Of a DNA stretch of 64,000 nt, positions 9,052 to 18,603 are shown in pieces. The stretch is taken from NCBI RefSeq assembly GCF_009936375.1, contig NZ_AP022332.1:2326501-2390500 (forward strand), read 5' to 3'. This stretch comes from Methylosinus sp. C49 (lineage in GTDB: Bacteria > Pseudomonadota > Alphaproteobacteria > Rhizobiales > Beijerinckiaceae). Within the stretch, counting starts at the first letter, position 1. Every line of letters begins with the position of its first letter. Under the pieces are notes generated by a model. The model had not been told where the DNA came from, did no database searches, and worked only from the letters and a program-made list of their open reading frames with translations. A program made the translations under genes and the position numbers.

Positions 9052-9128
9052 TGGTCGGAGTGAGAGGATTCGAACCTCCGACCCCCTCGTCCCGAACGAG
9101 GTGCGCTACCAGGCTGCGCTACACTCCG
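9052..9128 (-). tRNA. tRNA-Pro (anticodon CGG)
   Basis: The minus strand folds as a full cloverleaf of 77 bases. The acceptor CGGAGTG pairs with CACTCCG, followed by a discriminator A and encoded CCA. The anticodon stem CCTCG/CGAGG encloses TTCGGGA with anticodon CGG, and the T-arm contains GGTTCGAATCC. It reads the CCG codon, which is frequent in this GC-rich genome. Confidence 0.97.
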
Positions 9129-9232
9129 ATCTGGCGTCCGCGAAGCGGTCGCCGCTGGTCGAGGCGGGTTATAGCTTCAGGTTCTCCGACCTGCAACAGC
9201 TGTTTGCGCACTATCTGCAGCCGATCGGCCGC

Positions 9233-9748
9233 TCACCGGCGCTCGAGCCGAATATATTGGAAATCCGCCTCGTCTTCGGCCGTTCGCGGCGGCGTCTCGC
9301 GCGCCGTCTCGCGCCATTCCGCCGGATCGAGCGTCGGAAACAGCGCGTCGCCGGCGACCGTCAGCGCCACCTCGGTCAGGTGAATCACATCCGCCTGAGG
9401 CAGAAAGGCGGAATAGATCTCCGCGCCGCCGGCGACGATGATCTCCGCCGCGCTCATGGCTTCCGCGAGTTCGGCGGCGAGGCGGAGCGCCTCCTCGGGG
9501 CTGCGCGCCGCATGGGCGCCCTCGGGGCGAAATCGCGGGTCGCGCGACAAGGCCACGGTCTCGCGGCCGGGCAGGGGGCGGCCGATCGAATCAAAAGTGC
9601 GTCGTCCCATGAGCAGTGGCTTGCCCCATGTGATTTCGCGAAAGCGCGCGAGATCGCTCTTCAGCCGCCAGGGCGTGCGCTCTCCCGCGCCGATGACGCG
9701 ATTGCGCGCCACGGCGGCGACGAAGACCAGTTTGGGCGTCACGGGCAT
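9233..9748 (-). CDS. folA: Dihydrofolate reductase
   Basis: The start at 9748 is preceded by GAGGAGG, giving 171 residues; the longer frame to 9838 lacks such a site. Visible motifs are AVARNRVIG at the N-terminus, PWRLKSDLARFRE, the LLMGRRTFDSIGRPLPGR segment that binds NADPH, and IIVAGGAEIY. It reduces dihydrofolate to tetrahydrofolate with NADPH in the cytoplasm. No thymidylate synthase gene is adjacent. Confidence 0.95.
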   Translation of the reverse strand: MPVTPKLVFVAAVARNRVIGAGERTPWRLKSDLARFREITWGKPLLMGRRTFDSIGRPLPGRETVALSRDPRFRPEGAHAARSPEEALRLAAELAEAMSAAEIIVAGGAEIYSAFLPQADVIHLTEVALTVAGDALFPTLDPAEWRETARETPPRTAEDEADFQYIRLERR

Positions 9749-9959
9749 CGCGCCTCCTCGAACCGAGCTTTGCGCTCGAACGCGAACGTTCGAGAAAATT
9801 CGTTCTAAATGAAAAATTAGAAGAGTTTCCGATTTCATGAGCGGCGGAAACCGATTCTGCCTTCCGGCCGCGCGGCCCTTTGCCGCAAGGTCGGAGCATT
9901 CCTATATAGATGGCGCCCGAGTGATTCCTCATCTCTGGGCGAACCGCTCGAGGATAGTC

Positions 9960-10967
9960 ATGTCGACTTGGACATCGAACTCCAAATCTTTGCCGGCGCT
10001 CGCGCTCGCCCTGCTCATCGCCTTCGCCCCGGCGCTCGCCGAGGCCAAAATGGGCGGCGGCGCGAGTTCGGGAAGCCGCGGCTCGCGGAGCTATTCCGCG
10101 CCGCCCGCGACGACAACGGCGCCGCGTCCGGCCGCGCCCATGGAGCGCAGCGTGGCGCCGCAGCCCGCGCCTCAGCCGCAGGCGCAGCCCTCGCCCGCCG
10201 CGCCGTCGCGCCCGGCCGCCGCTCCCGCCGCCAGCCCGCTCGGCGGCTCCTTCGGCCGCGGATTGCTCGGCGGCCTCGCCGGCGGCCTGCTCGGCGCCGG
10301 CCTGTTCGGCCTTCTCTCGGGCAATGGCCTGATGGGCGGGCTCGGCGGCCTCGCCTCCATCATCGGCCTTCTGGTCCAGATCGCGATCATCGCCCTTCTG
10401 GCGCGGCTCGCCTTTCAATGGTTCGCCAATCGCCGCCTTGCCGGCGCGATGGGCGGCGCCGGCGGCTCGCGTCCGGGCGCCTTCGCCTTCACCGGCGGCG
10501 GGACGGGCTTCGGCGGCGGCGCGGCCGCCCCACGTCACCCGACGAGCGAGCCTTTGAATCTGCGGCCGGAGGATTTCAGCGCCTTCGAGCGCGTGCTCGC
10601 CGACGCCCAATCCGCCTATAGCCAGGAGGATATCGGCCGGTTGCACGATCTCGCGACGCCGGAGATGGTGTCTTATTTCTCCGACGACATTCGCGCCAAT
10701 GCGCGCGAGGGCGTCATCAACCGCATCTCCGAGGTGAAGCTGCTGCAAGGCGACCTCTCCGAGGCCTGGCGCGAGGGCTCGGACGAATATGCGACCGTGG
10801 CGATGCGCTTCTCGCTGATCGATCTCTTCATCGATCGCGCGACCGGCAAGATCGTCTCCGGCGACGCGACCCAGCCGACGCAATCGACCGAAGTGTGGAC
10901 CTTCCGCCGCCCCGCGGGCGAGGGACCGCAGGCCTGGAAACTATCGGCGATCCAGCAGACCGCGTAA
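9960..10967 (+). CDS. Tim44-like domain membrane protein
   Basis: I chose the ATG at 9960 with AGGA upstream (335 residues). The protein has a signal peptide ending near AEAK, a Gly/Ser/Pro/Ala-rich low-complexity region (about 30-85), and a glycine-rich hydrophobic segment with one or two membrane helices (about 90-145). A soluble C-terminal domain (about 190-335) follows the bacterial Tim44-like pattern: LHDLATPEMVSYFSDDI, then strands ending in VEVWTF-type residues. Bacterial members are poorly understood inner-membrane proteins. A strong terminator follows. Confidence 0.75.
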   Translation: MSTWTSNSKSLPALALALLIAFAPALAEAKMGGGASSGSRGSRSYSAPPATTTAPRPAAPMERSVAPQPAPQPQAQPSPAAPSRPAAAPAASPLGGSFGRGLLGGLAGGLLGAGLFGLLSGNGLMGGLGGLASIIGLLVQIAIIALLARLAFQWFANRRLAGAMGGAGGSRPGAFAFTGGGTGFGGGAAAPRHPTSEPLNLRPEDFSAFERVLADAQSAYSQEDIGRLHDLATPEMVSYFSDDIRANAREGVINRISEVKLLQGDLSEAWREGSDEYATVAMRFSLIDLFIDRATGKIVSGDATQPTQSTEVWTFRRPAGEGPQAWKLSAIQQTA

Positions 10968-10991
10968 ACTTCATTCGCCGCTGCGATGAAG

Positions 10992-11022
10992 AAAAGCGCC
11001 CCTCGATGGGGCGCTTTTTTTT
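10992..11022. terminator. Bidirectional intrinsic terminator
   Basis: An 11-base-pair stem (AAAAGCGCCCC with GGGGCGCTTTT) with a five-base loop is flanked by A-rich sequence on the left and a T run on the right. It can therefore end transcription of both converging genes: the Tim44-like gene and the GDP-fucose synthase gene. Confidence 0.88.
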
Positions 11023-11032
11023 CGGGGCTAAC

Positions 11033-11995
11033 TCAGCCGACCGTTTCGAGGACAGGGGCGGCGGCAGCTGCTTTCTCCCTGGCGAGGAAGAATCGATAGG
11101 CGTCGGCGATGCCATCCTCGAGGGAAATTTGCGGCGTCCAGCCGAGCGCGCGAAGCCGGCTCGAATCCATCAGCTTGCGGGGCGTTCCATCGGGCTTCGT
11201 CGCATCGAGCGCCAGCCGGCCCGAGAAGCCGACGGCGCGCTGCACGGTCTCCGCGAGCTCGCGAATCGTCACCTCGGAGCCGGCGCCGCAATTGATGTGC
11301 TCATAGCCGTCGTAATGATCGAGGCAGAAGACGACGCCCCGCGCGAGATCGTCGACATGCAGAAACTCGCGCAGCGGAGTCCCGCTGCCCCAGACGACGA
11401 CCTCGTCGCGACCGGCTACTTTCGCCTCGTGGAACTTGCGAATCAGGGCGGGCAGCACATGGCTCGTCTGCAGGTCGAAATTATCGTTTGGCCCGTAGAG
11501 GTTGCAGGGCATGACAGAAATGTAGCTGCGGCCATATTGCTTGCGATAGGCTTGGCACAGCTTGATGCCGGCGATTTTTGCAATCGCATACCATTCGTTG
11601 GTCGGCTCCAGCGGGCCGGTCAGCAGCGCGTCCTCGGTGATCGGCTGCGGCGCGAATTTCGGATAGATGCAGGACGATCCGAGAAAAACGAGGCGATTCA
11701 CCCCTGCCGCATGGGCGGAGTGAATGATGTTGGTCTCGATGGCGAGATTATCATAGATGAAATCGGCCGGATAAGTGTCATTGGCGTAGATGCCGCCGAC
11801 TTTCGCCGCGGCGAAGATGATCGCATCCGGGCGATTCTGCTTCAGCCAGACTTCCACGGCGATCTGATTACGGAGGTCGACCACGGAACGGTCCACTTTG
11901 AGGACGGACTCTCCTCTCGCCTCGAGATGCCTGGTCACGGCGGAGCCGACCATGCCTTTATGTCCGGCGACCCAAACTCTGCGCGTGCTCGCCAT
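11033..11995 (-). CDS. fcl: GDP-L-fucose synthase
   Basis: The start at 11995 is preceded by GAGGGG, giving 320 residues. The protein is an extended short-chain dehydrogenase with a Rossmann motif GHKGMVGSA at the N-terminus, the FLGSSCIYPKFA segment, the catalytic Tyr-x3-Lys (YAIAK, about 136-140) and LREFLHVDDLA. In the family it epimerises and reduces GDP-4-keto-6-deoxymannose to GDP-L-fucose. The divergent neighbour is a large glycosyltransferase, so it probably feeds a surface polysaccharide. No GDP-mannose dehydratase gene is adjacent. Confidence 0.93.
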   Translation of the reverse strand: MASTRRVWVAGHKGMVGSAVTRHLEARGESVLKVDRSVVDLRNQIAVEVWLKQNRPDAIIFAAAKVGGIYANDTYPADFIYDNLAIETNIIHSAHAAGVNRLVFLGSSCIYPKFAPQPITEDALLTGPLEPTNEWYAIAKIAGIKLCQAYRKQYGRSYISVMPCNLYGPNDNFDLQTSHVLPALIRKFHEAKVAGRDEVVVWGSGTPLREFLHVDDLARGVVFCLDHYDGYEHINCGAGSEVTIRELAETVQRAVGFSGRLALDATKPDGTPRKLMDSSRLRALGWTPQISLEDGIADAYRFFLAREKAAAAAPVLETVG

Positions 11996-12447
11996 ATCTA
12001 AAATATCCCCTCGGAGCCGAGGCCATTTACATGCTCGGGATAGAAACCAAGCATTTCTACAGCAGATCTGGGTCTCTACGCAAATAGAAATTGCAAGAAA
12101 AGGCCAGTGCAGCTCATAAAGCGCCGGCGCGGAGAGGGCCAGCGCGCGAACAATCCTGCTTTCGGCGACGGCGCGAGGCCTTTTGCCCCGCAAGGCTGTG
12201 CGCGATCTCGAATTGGGGCGCACGAGCGATATGCTCCACTTGACCCATACATTGCTTCGATGACAGAACGCTCGCGCGGCGTCGTCTCTCTCTCCCTCTG
12301 AGAGGCGGCTACGCGGCGCCGGCGGACTTGCTTTTCGACGAAGCCGAGTTTTCGGAGCTGCTCCCGCACTGATTTCCTACCGAAACGCTCGCGCCGTCAC
12401 GCTCGCCACTCGACGTCGGTGCGGATGTGCGCTGCCAGGGTCACGCG
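11996..12447. other. Divergent promoter region
   Basis: About 450 bases separate the divergent GDP-fucose synthase and triple glycosyltransferase genes. The part next to fcl (about 12000-12110) is AT-richer than its surroundings and probably contains promoters. I could not assign boxes. The short frames here look spurious. Confidence 0.4.
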
Positions 12448-15400
12448 ATGAAGATACTGATTGATCTGCAATGCTGTCAGACCGAGGCGCAATCCCGAGG
12501 AATGGGGCGCTATTCTCTCTCTCTCGCGAAGGAAATCGTCCGCATCGGCAGTGAGCACGACTTCATGTTTCTGCTCAACCGGCATTATCTGGACAAGTCG
12601 GCCGATCTGATCTCGGAAATCGCGAAGCTGGACGATCTCGGCAATGTGATTCTGCACGACTACCCCAGCGTGCAATATGATTGGCACGAACGGCAGAGGC
12701 GCGAGCAGGTCGCCAATGTCCTGCGCAATGATCGCATCGAGACGGTCAGCCCCGACGTCTATCACATATCGAGCGTCTTCGAAGGCGAGAGCGTTTATGG
12801 CGCCGCGGCGGCTTTCATCGACTTTCCCAAGCCGCCCATCATTCGATCCGCCACTCTCTATGATTTCATTCCGCTGCTCTATCCAGACAAATATCTCACC
12901 GATTGGCAGGTCGCTCTCTGGTATAAGCGCACGTCGAGCCTGATCCCGCAGCTCGATGTCGGCTTGGCCATATCCGATGCGACGAAGAAAGACGCCGAGC
13001 GGCTTTTTCATATGAGGCCGGAGCGCGTCGTCAATATTTTCGGCAGCGTCGCGGATCACTTCCGCATCCTCTCCGCCGCTGAGGCGCATCGCGGGGCCAT
13101 ATGGCGCCGCTTCGCCCCCGGGCAGAAATTCATCCTCTATGTCGGCGGGCCGGATTTCCGCAAGAATCTCGATGGGGCGCTCGAGGCTTTCGCCATCGCC
13201 AACAAGGAGCTGGCGGATAAATACAAGCTCCTGATCGTCTATGACATCAAAAGCGCCGAGGCGCTCGCTCTGCGCGAGAAGGCGGCGCGCCTCGGCGTGG
13301 CGCCGCTCGTCGTGACGACGGGCTTCGTGTCGGATGAGGAGCTCGTCGAGCTCTACAACGCTGCTTCGCTCTTCGTCTTCCCCCCTCTCTACGAGGGGCT
13401 CGGTCTTCCGGTGATCGAAGCGATGCGCTGCGGCGCGCCCGTGCTCGTCGGCGACAATTCGAGCCTGACGGAGATCGTCGACGATCCGGCCTATCGTTTC
13501 GATGCGGAAAAGCCGGCGGATATGGCGAAATCAATGGCGCGCGCGCTCACCAAGGAGGGCGAGCTGCAGCGCATGCGCGCCTATTCTCGCGAGCGCGCCG
13601 CGCTCTTCACCTGGGAAAAGAGCGCCCGCCGCGCGCTCGACGCCTGGGAGGAGACCTACGCCGCGCGCAGCGGACGCAAAACGTCGAGCGTGGCCGGGCG
13701 CGTTCCGCGCATCGCGATGTTCACGCCGCTTCCCTCAGCGAAAACGGGCGTCGCCGATTACAGCGCCGAGTTTCTCCCCGCGCTCTCCAAATTCGCGTCC
13801 TTCGAGATTTTCGTCGACGATGTGGCCGAGGTCGAGACCAATTTCGACGACATGCCGATTTGGCACCACTCGCAATTCCCATTCAAGGCGCATCTCTACG
13901 ACGCGATCGTCTATCAGCTCGGCAATTCGCCGTTTCACCACTATATGCTCCCTTATATCGAGAGCTTTCCCGGCGTCGTCGTCATTCATGACGCCTATCT
14001 CGGCTATTTGTCCTATGATCCCGGCGATCCCGACGCCTTCATCCGTCGCATGATCCAGGAGCATGGAGGTCCTGCGCGCGCCATAGTGCTCGCCGGCGAG
14101 GGCGGCGACCGCACGGCGCGCGCGCTCGTCGACGCTCTGCCCTGCAGCGCCACGTCGACGCATCGCAGCCTCGGCGTCATCGTTCATTCGCGCTTCGCGC
14201 ATGATGTGCTAGTCGCCGCCTCGCGCCGCGCCGCTGCTCCCAAAATCGTCGTTCTGCCGCAGTATCGCGCCGGGGCGGCGCGCAAGAGCCGGCCGAGCCG
14301 AGCCGAGGCGCGGGAGGCGCTCGCGATCCCGCCGGAGGCGCTCGTCATTATCTCGCTCGGCCATGTCGCTCATACGAAAGGCGTGCTCGAGCTGATCGAA
14401 GGATTCAAGCGGTCGATAGCGGGGCGATCTGGCGACGCGCGGCTGCTTCTCGTCGGCGAGCTCGAAGGCGGCGTGAATCACGACTCGCCGTATGCGCGAG
14501 AGGTATTGCGCGCCATCGCCGGACGGTCCGATATCCAGATCACCGGCTATGTCGAGAAGGAGATCTACGATCTCTACATTGTCGCCGCCGATATCGGCGT
14601 CCAATTGCGGACGCTGACCCGCGGCGAGACCTCGGGAGCGATCCTCAATCTGCTCATGAATGGCGCGCCTTTCATATATAATCGCATGGGGCCGTCTGCG
14701 GAGCTGCCTGCGCAGGTGGCTGTCGCGCTCGACAGCTGCCAGCCAGAGTCCGTCGTCGAGGCGCTCGATGCGCTCGCGGGCGATCCTGCGCTGCGGCAGG
14801 CCTACAGCAAGGCGGCGCTCCGTTACTGCGCGGAGGTGCTGAATCCTGAAAAGATCGCCGAAAAATTCGTGCGATCCGTCGTTGCGATGACCGAGCACGC
14901 CGAAACTTGCGGTCCGAAGACGGTCAGCAAGACGATCGCTCGTCTCTTGCGGGACGCGCCGATCACGCAGGAGTTCGTTCAGGAGATCGCGCGTTCTTAC
15001 GTTCGGCAGGAGCGCTCCGAACTCGCGCCGAGGCTGCTGATCGATGTGACCCACATCAGGGAGGGTGATCTCAAGACCGGAGTTCAGCGAGTTGTGCGTG
15101 AAATCACGCGCGCCGCCTACACCTGGGACGATGCGCGTCTGCGACCGCAGACCTTCGCTTATACCGAGGCCGGCCTGATCTACGCCGATGACTATGCGCA
15201 GAGCTGCGGCGCTCGCGCCCCGGTCGAAGTCGAGAATGTGCGGTTCGGCGTCTTGGATATTCGTCCTTTCGATAAAATTTTGATGGCCGATGGGACTTGG
15301 CATCTCGCCGACTGGATGCGAGAGCCGATCGATCGTCTCGATCAGATCGGCGGCGCGGCGTTCGGACTCGTTCACGACATTTTGCCGCTGCAACATCCCG

Positions 15401-16176
15401 ATTTGTTTCTCGACCATGTAAAAATTTCGGTCGCCAACTGGCTGACGCTGTTGCTCGAGAAGGGCGCCGGGCTGATCTGCACATCGCAGAGCGGCGCCGA
15501 TGGTCTCATTGAATGGATCGAGGGCAGCGGGATCACGCCACGGCCGGGGTTGCGCATCGGCTACGCGCGGCTCGGCGCCGATTTCGCGTCGAAGGCGCAA
15601 GCGTCGGCTCCGGTCACGGCCGTCACCGCCGGACTCGCCGATCGCGAGAATTTGTTCCTGATGGTCGGCACGATAGAGCCGCGCAAGGGGCACGACTATG
15701 TTCTCGACGCTTTCGAGCGCCTATGGGCGTCGGGCGTCGATGCGACGCTCGTCTTCGTCGGAAAGGCCGGCTGGAGCGTCGATGAGCTGCTGCGACGCTT
15801 CGACAGCCATGAGGAGAAGGGAAAGCGCTTCTTCTACCTCGGCTTCATGCCGGAGGCCGACGTCGCGCGGCTCTATCAGAGCGCGGCGGCGACCATCGTC
15901 GCCTCGATCGCGGAAGGTTTTGGTCTGCCGATATACGAGGCGGCGCATTTCGGCTCGCCGCTCCTGCTCAGCGACCTTCCGGTTTTCGCCGAGCTCGGCG
16001 GTGAGCATGCGCGCTATTTTTCGGCCGGCTCGGCCTCGCAGCTGGCCGCCGCCGTGCGCGAGCAGCTCGCGAGCGGTCCTACGCCCTCGAAAGGAATCGC
16101 AATGCCATCGTGGAACGATTGCGCGCGCCGCATTTTCGAGTTCTTGGATGGAAAGCACACCTATCGGCAGTTTTGA
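12448..16176 (+). CDS. Triple-domain glycosyltransferase
   Basis: The 1242-residue protein starts at the ATG at 12448 (MKILIDLQ). Three glycosyltransferase-like units are visible. Unit 1 (about 1-415) has a GT4 core, with FVFPPLYEGLGLPVIEAM containing the donor-binding Glu. Unit 2 (about 420-830) starts with a second N-terminal fold (RIAMFTPLPSAKTGVADYS) and has ETSGAILNLLMNG in place of the usual Glu-rich motif. Unit 3 (about 855-1242) starts LLIDVTHIREGDLKTGVQR and has a complete GT4 motif, VASIAEGFGLPIYEAA. Such fusions usually add successive sugars to a polysaccharide or glycolipid. It is cytoplasmic, with no membrane helices seen. Donor sugars are unknown. Confidence 0.88.
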   Translation: MKILIDLQCCQTEAQSRGMGRYSLSLAKEIVRIGSEHDFMFLLNRHYLDKSADLISEIAKLDDLGNVILHDYPSVQYDWHERQRREQVANVLRNDRIETVSPDVYHISSVFEGESVYGAAAAFIDFPKPPIIRSATLYDFIPLLYPDKYLTDWQVALWYKRTSSLIPQLDVGLAISDATKKDAERLFHMRPERVVNIFGSVADHFRILSAAEAHRGAIWRRFAPGQKFILYVGGPDFRKNLDGALEAFAIANKELADKYKLLIVYDIKSAEALALREKAARLGVAPLVVTTGFVSDEELVELYNAASLFVFPPLYEGLGLPVIEAMRCGAPVLVGDNSSLTEIVDDPAYRFDAEKPADMAKSMARALTKEGELQRMRAYSRERAALFTWEKSARRALDAWEETYAARSGRKTSSVAGRVPRIAMFTPLPSAKTGVADYSAEFLPALSKFASFEIFVDDVAEVETNFDDMPIWHHSQFPFKAHLYDAIVYQLGNSPFHHYMLPYIESFPGVVVIHDAYLGYLSYDPGDPDAFIRRMIQEHGGPARAIVLAGEGGDRTARALVDALPCSATSTHRSLGVIVHSRFAHDVLVAASRRAAAPKIVVLPQYRAGAARKSRPSRAEAREALAIPPEALVIISLGHVAHTKGVLELIEGFKRSIAGRSGDARLLLVGELEGGVNHDSPYAREVLRAIAGRSDIQITGYVEKEIYDLYIVAADIGVQLRTLTRGETSGAILNLLMNGAPFIYNRMGPSAELPAQVAVALDSCQPESVVEALDALAGDPALRQAYSKAALRYCAEVLNPEKIAEKFVRSVVAMTEHAETCGPKTVSKTIARLLRDAPITQEFVQEIARSYVRQERSELAPRLLIDVTHIREGDLKTGVQRVVREITRAAYTWDDARLRPQTFAYTEAGLIYADDYAQSCGARAPVEVENVRFGVLDIRPFDKILMADGTWHLADWMREPIDRLDQIGGAAFGLVHDILPLQHPDLFLDHVKISVANWLTLLLEKGAGLICTSQSGADGLIEWIEGSGITPRPGLRIGYARLGADFASKAQASAPVTAVTAGLADRENLFLMVGTIEPRKGHDYVLDAFERLWASGVDATLVFVGKAGWSVDELLRRFDSHEEKGKRFFYLGFMPEADVARLYQSAAATIVASIAEGFGLPIYEAAHFGSPLLLSDLPVFAELGGEHARYFSAGSASQLAAAVREQLASGPTPSKGIAMPSWNDCARRIFEFLDGKHTYRQF

Positions 16177-16251
16177 TCGCGCCCCTCTCGCGCAATCTTG
16201 ACTGTCTCGGGCAAATTCGTTTTTCATTCGCCGAGAGCTACGGAGAGCGGC

Positions 16252-16968
16252 ATGACATTGATCGAATGGCTGGGGCGGATGATTGCCGTTCGTACTTTTC
16301 GCGACAGGGAGGTCGCCGCGCATAGTTTGCGATTTGGCGGCAGTCTCGCCGGCGTCGTCGACGAGGTTAGCGCCAAGCGTGTCCGCGGCTGGATCTATGA
16401 CGCCAAGCGGAATGAGCCGGTTGTGCTCGAAATTCTACTCGACGGCGAGGTGGTGCAGAGGACCAAGGCAAATCTGTATCGGGACGATATCGCCGAGCGG
16501 GTGGGCGGCAACGGTCTTCATGGTTTCGACTGCGAGGTGACCGCCTTCGCGACGCCGAGCGCGACAATGCGTTCGGTGCAGGTGAGGGTGGCGGATCGGC
16601 CGCAATATCAGCTGGGGACTTTCGATCTCGAGCCGAACAGATCGCCTTTGGAAATGCCGTCGCCAGACGTCCCGCAGGCGCTGCATGATCGTCTCCAGCA
16701 TATATTCAGCCATATCACCGCGGCGCACGAACACTCGCTGCGCCGTTTCGACGCGATTCAGGCGTCCTTCGATCGCTTGCAGTCGACGCCACGCATCGCT
16801 GCGATAGGCGGCGGCGACGCCGACAGCGGGTCCTTGCTCTACCAATACCCGCGCAGCGCGATTTCCGGCGTGGGCCAGTTTCGTCTGCCGCTCACCGACG
16901 ACGTCGAAACCACGCTGTTCCAAGCTCGGCTCGAGGTGGATTTGATGAAGGAGCGGCATTTTTCGTGA
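16252..16968 (+). CDS. Carbohydrate-associated module protein, unknown function
   Basis: The ATG at 16252 has GGAGAG upstream, giving 238 residues. Residues about 33-125 match a module often seen beside or inside glycosyltransferases: a G-x-L-x-G-V-x-D start, RGWIYDAKR, an EILLDGEVV strand, and LYRDDIAERVG followed by GLHGFDCEV. The C-terminal half (about 145-238) is predicted helical with no recognised domain. It lies 75 bases after the triple glycosyltransferase and is probably co-transcribed. Confidence 0.65.
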   Translation: MTLIEWLGRMIAVRTFRDREVAAHSLRFGGSLAGVVDEVSAKRVRGWIYDAKRNEPVVLEILLDGEVVQRTKANLYRDDIAERVGGNGLHGFDCEVTAFATPSATMRSVQVRVADRPQYQLGTFDLEPNRSPLEMPSPDVPQALHDRLQHIFSHITAAHEHSLRRFDAIQASFDRLQSTPRIAAIGGGDADSGSLLYQYPRSAISGVGQFRLPLTDDVETTLFQARLEVDLMKERHFS

Positions 16969-16975
16969 GGCGGGT

Positions 16976-17015
16976 GAGGGGGAGTTCGCGCTTTTTACAA
17001 GCGCGCGTCCCCCTC
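16976..17015. terminator. Hairpin between convergent genes
   Basis: GAGGGGGA (16976-16983) pairs with TCCCCCTC (17008-17015). The loop contains a further GC-rich partial stem and five T. There is no clean T tract after the stem, so it may act weakly or only as a stability element. It sits exactly between two converging genes. Confidence 0.5.
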
Positions 17016-17020
17016 GATAA

Positions 17021-18463
17021 TCATCTGAGACGGCCTTCGGCAATCGCGCTATAAAGGCTTTCGGGGTTGCATAGGTCAGCCGCGGGTAGCTGTAACATCA
17101 CACCGAAGTGATGATCATGCGTGTTGAACTCGCACCGATCAATCATCTCCGCTTGTTCCGCCGATTGCGCAAGCGTCATCAAATGCGGGTCATGTGGGAT
17201 AAAGCATGATCGTCGTTGCGAGTAGACGAATTCTCCGTACCAAGCGAACTCGTAAGGGGCGATCTCGATCAGGCCAACGAATCCGTTCACGCCTCGGCTA
17301 TGCGCGAATGCGTCGAGTTCTGCCGACAAATCGGAGTTGAACATGCCTGTGCAAGATATGTAGGCGTTCGTGCTCTCGGTGTGGTTCTCCATCACCGTGC
17401 AAATTCTATTGAACGATTCTGAAATATTGACGATCTTGCCGTCGAGCCAACCGTCCTCATTGGCATTTCGAAGCCGATCAAAAAAATCAGTTTTGGAAGT
17501 CGCTGCTGCTGCAGTATAGATTGAGCCATCGCTCAAAAGCGACGAGTAGTTGAATTTTTTCGTGAATAGCATCGTGCTATCCATGGTAAGATAGTTCGTG
17601 GCAATTTTCAGCTTCGAAAAGCACAGCTTTATCAACTGTTGAATATGCCACCCAGACATTCCGGGCGATGGCTCGATATTTGCAGCCGCTAACACCCACT
17701 CTTCAGAAAGAATATTGGGGAATCGGGAGATCTGACTATTGTCGATCTCTGCAGCGAAGGCGTCAATAAAGATAGATAGGTCGCTTTCCGGGACGACAAT
17801 ATAGAAGGGATGCTTGGTTTCGGTGAATCTGCACCAAGAGCGATAAAGCGTGACAGTCCACCTCAAATCTTTTCTATATGATTTATTAAGTATAGAAAAA
17901 TCATGCATATACTTTGTTTGCTGAATTTCGATCGAGTCGAGGCGAATATTTACGCCTTCTGGCACAAATATGCCGACTTCCAAACCCTCCTCATCCTCGG
18001 AATTGACATAGACAAACGACGCAAGCGTTGCTTGATCGTGGCTGATTCCGGCTAGCAGAGACTGCTTGTATCGGCCGAGGCCGGTCGAATCGGAAATTTC
18101 TAAAAAGCTGTCATCGAGGCCGGACAGCCCGAAATTCTCACCTTGAACTTTAATGAGATAGACGCCCTTCGCTAGGCGGAATCTCGGACTGCGCGTCAGG
18201 CAACCGCGGCGGCGCGACGAAAAAATGAAATGGTCATAGGTCAGACCGGCTTCTGACCCAATCAGTTCGATTCCGGCTCGGAAGCTCGTAACCGAGCTTT
18301 CCGGTCCAGCCTCATTCATGAACACGGATTGTTGCAAACAGACCTCCTCGTGACATGCCCTGTCGTTTACTTTTCTTGGTAGTGGTACTATCGCCTTGAA
18401 GGCGGCCGCAAGAGCGACCAGCATTGAGGGAAAGACTGTCGGCAATTTCCTAGCATCAACCAT
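17021..18463 (-). CDS. DUF6492-like protein, possibly a glycosyltransferase; AT-rich
   Basis: The frame encodes up to 480 residues; an internal Met further in may be the true start because the frame begins two bases from tRNA-Arg. The middle (about 195-330) has a pattern seen in DUF6492-type glycosyltransferase-like proteins: TVTLYRSWCRF, then HPFYIVVPESDLSIF and a SEEWVLAAANI stretch. The N-terminal part (about 50-190) looks like a separate beta-rich domain. Base use is clearly richer in A and T than its neighbours, suggesting recent acquisition. The link to the polysaccharide genes to its left is by position only. Confidence 0.6.
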   Translation of the reverse strand: MVDARKLPTVFPSMLVALAAAFKAIVPLPRKVNDRACHEEVCLQQSVFMNEAGPESSVTSFRAGIELIGSEAGLTYDHFIFSSRRRGCLTRSPRFRLAKGVYLIKVQGENFGLSGLDDSFLEISDSTGLGRYKQSLLAGISHDQATLASFVYVNSEDEEGLEVGIFVPEGVNIRLDSIEIQQTKYMHDFSILNKSYRKDLRWTVTLYRSWCRFTETKHPFYIVVPESDLSIFIDAFAAEIDNSQISRFPNILSEEWVLAAANIEPSPGMSGWHIQQLIKLCFSKLKIATNYLTMDSTMLFTKKFNYSSLLSDGSIYTAAAATSKTDFFDRLRNANEDGWLDGKIVNISESFNRICTVMENHTESTNAYISCTGMFNSDLSAELDAFAHSRGVNGFVGLIEIAPYEFAWYGEFVYSQRRSCFIPHDPHLMTLAQSAEQAEMIDRCEFNTHDHHFGVMLQLPAADLCNPESLYSAIAEGRLR

Positions 18464-18464
18464 A

Positions 18465-18541
<77 letters not shown>

Positions 18542-18603
18542 TTCGCTCCGATATCTACAAGAGCTCAGGGCTTTTGAAAAGGCGGGGGCGTCACAGGGGT
18601 CGC

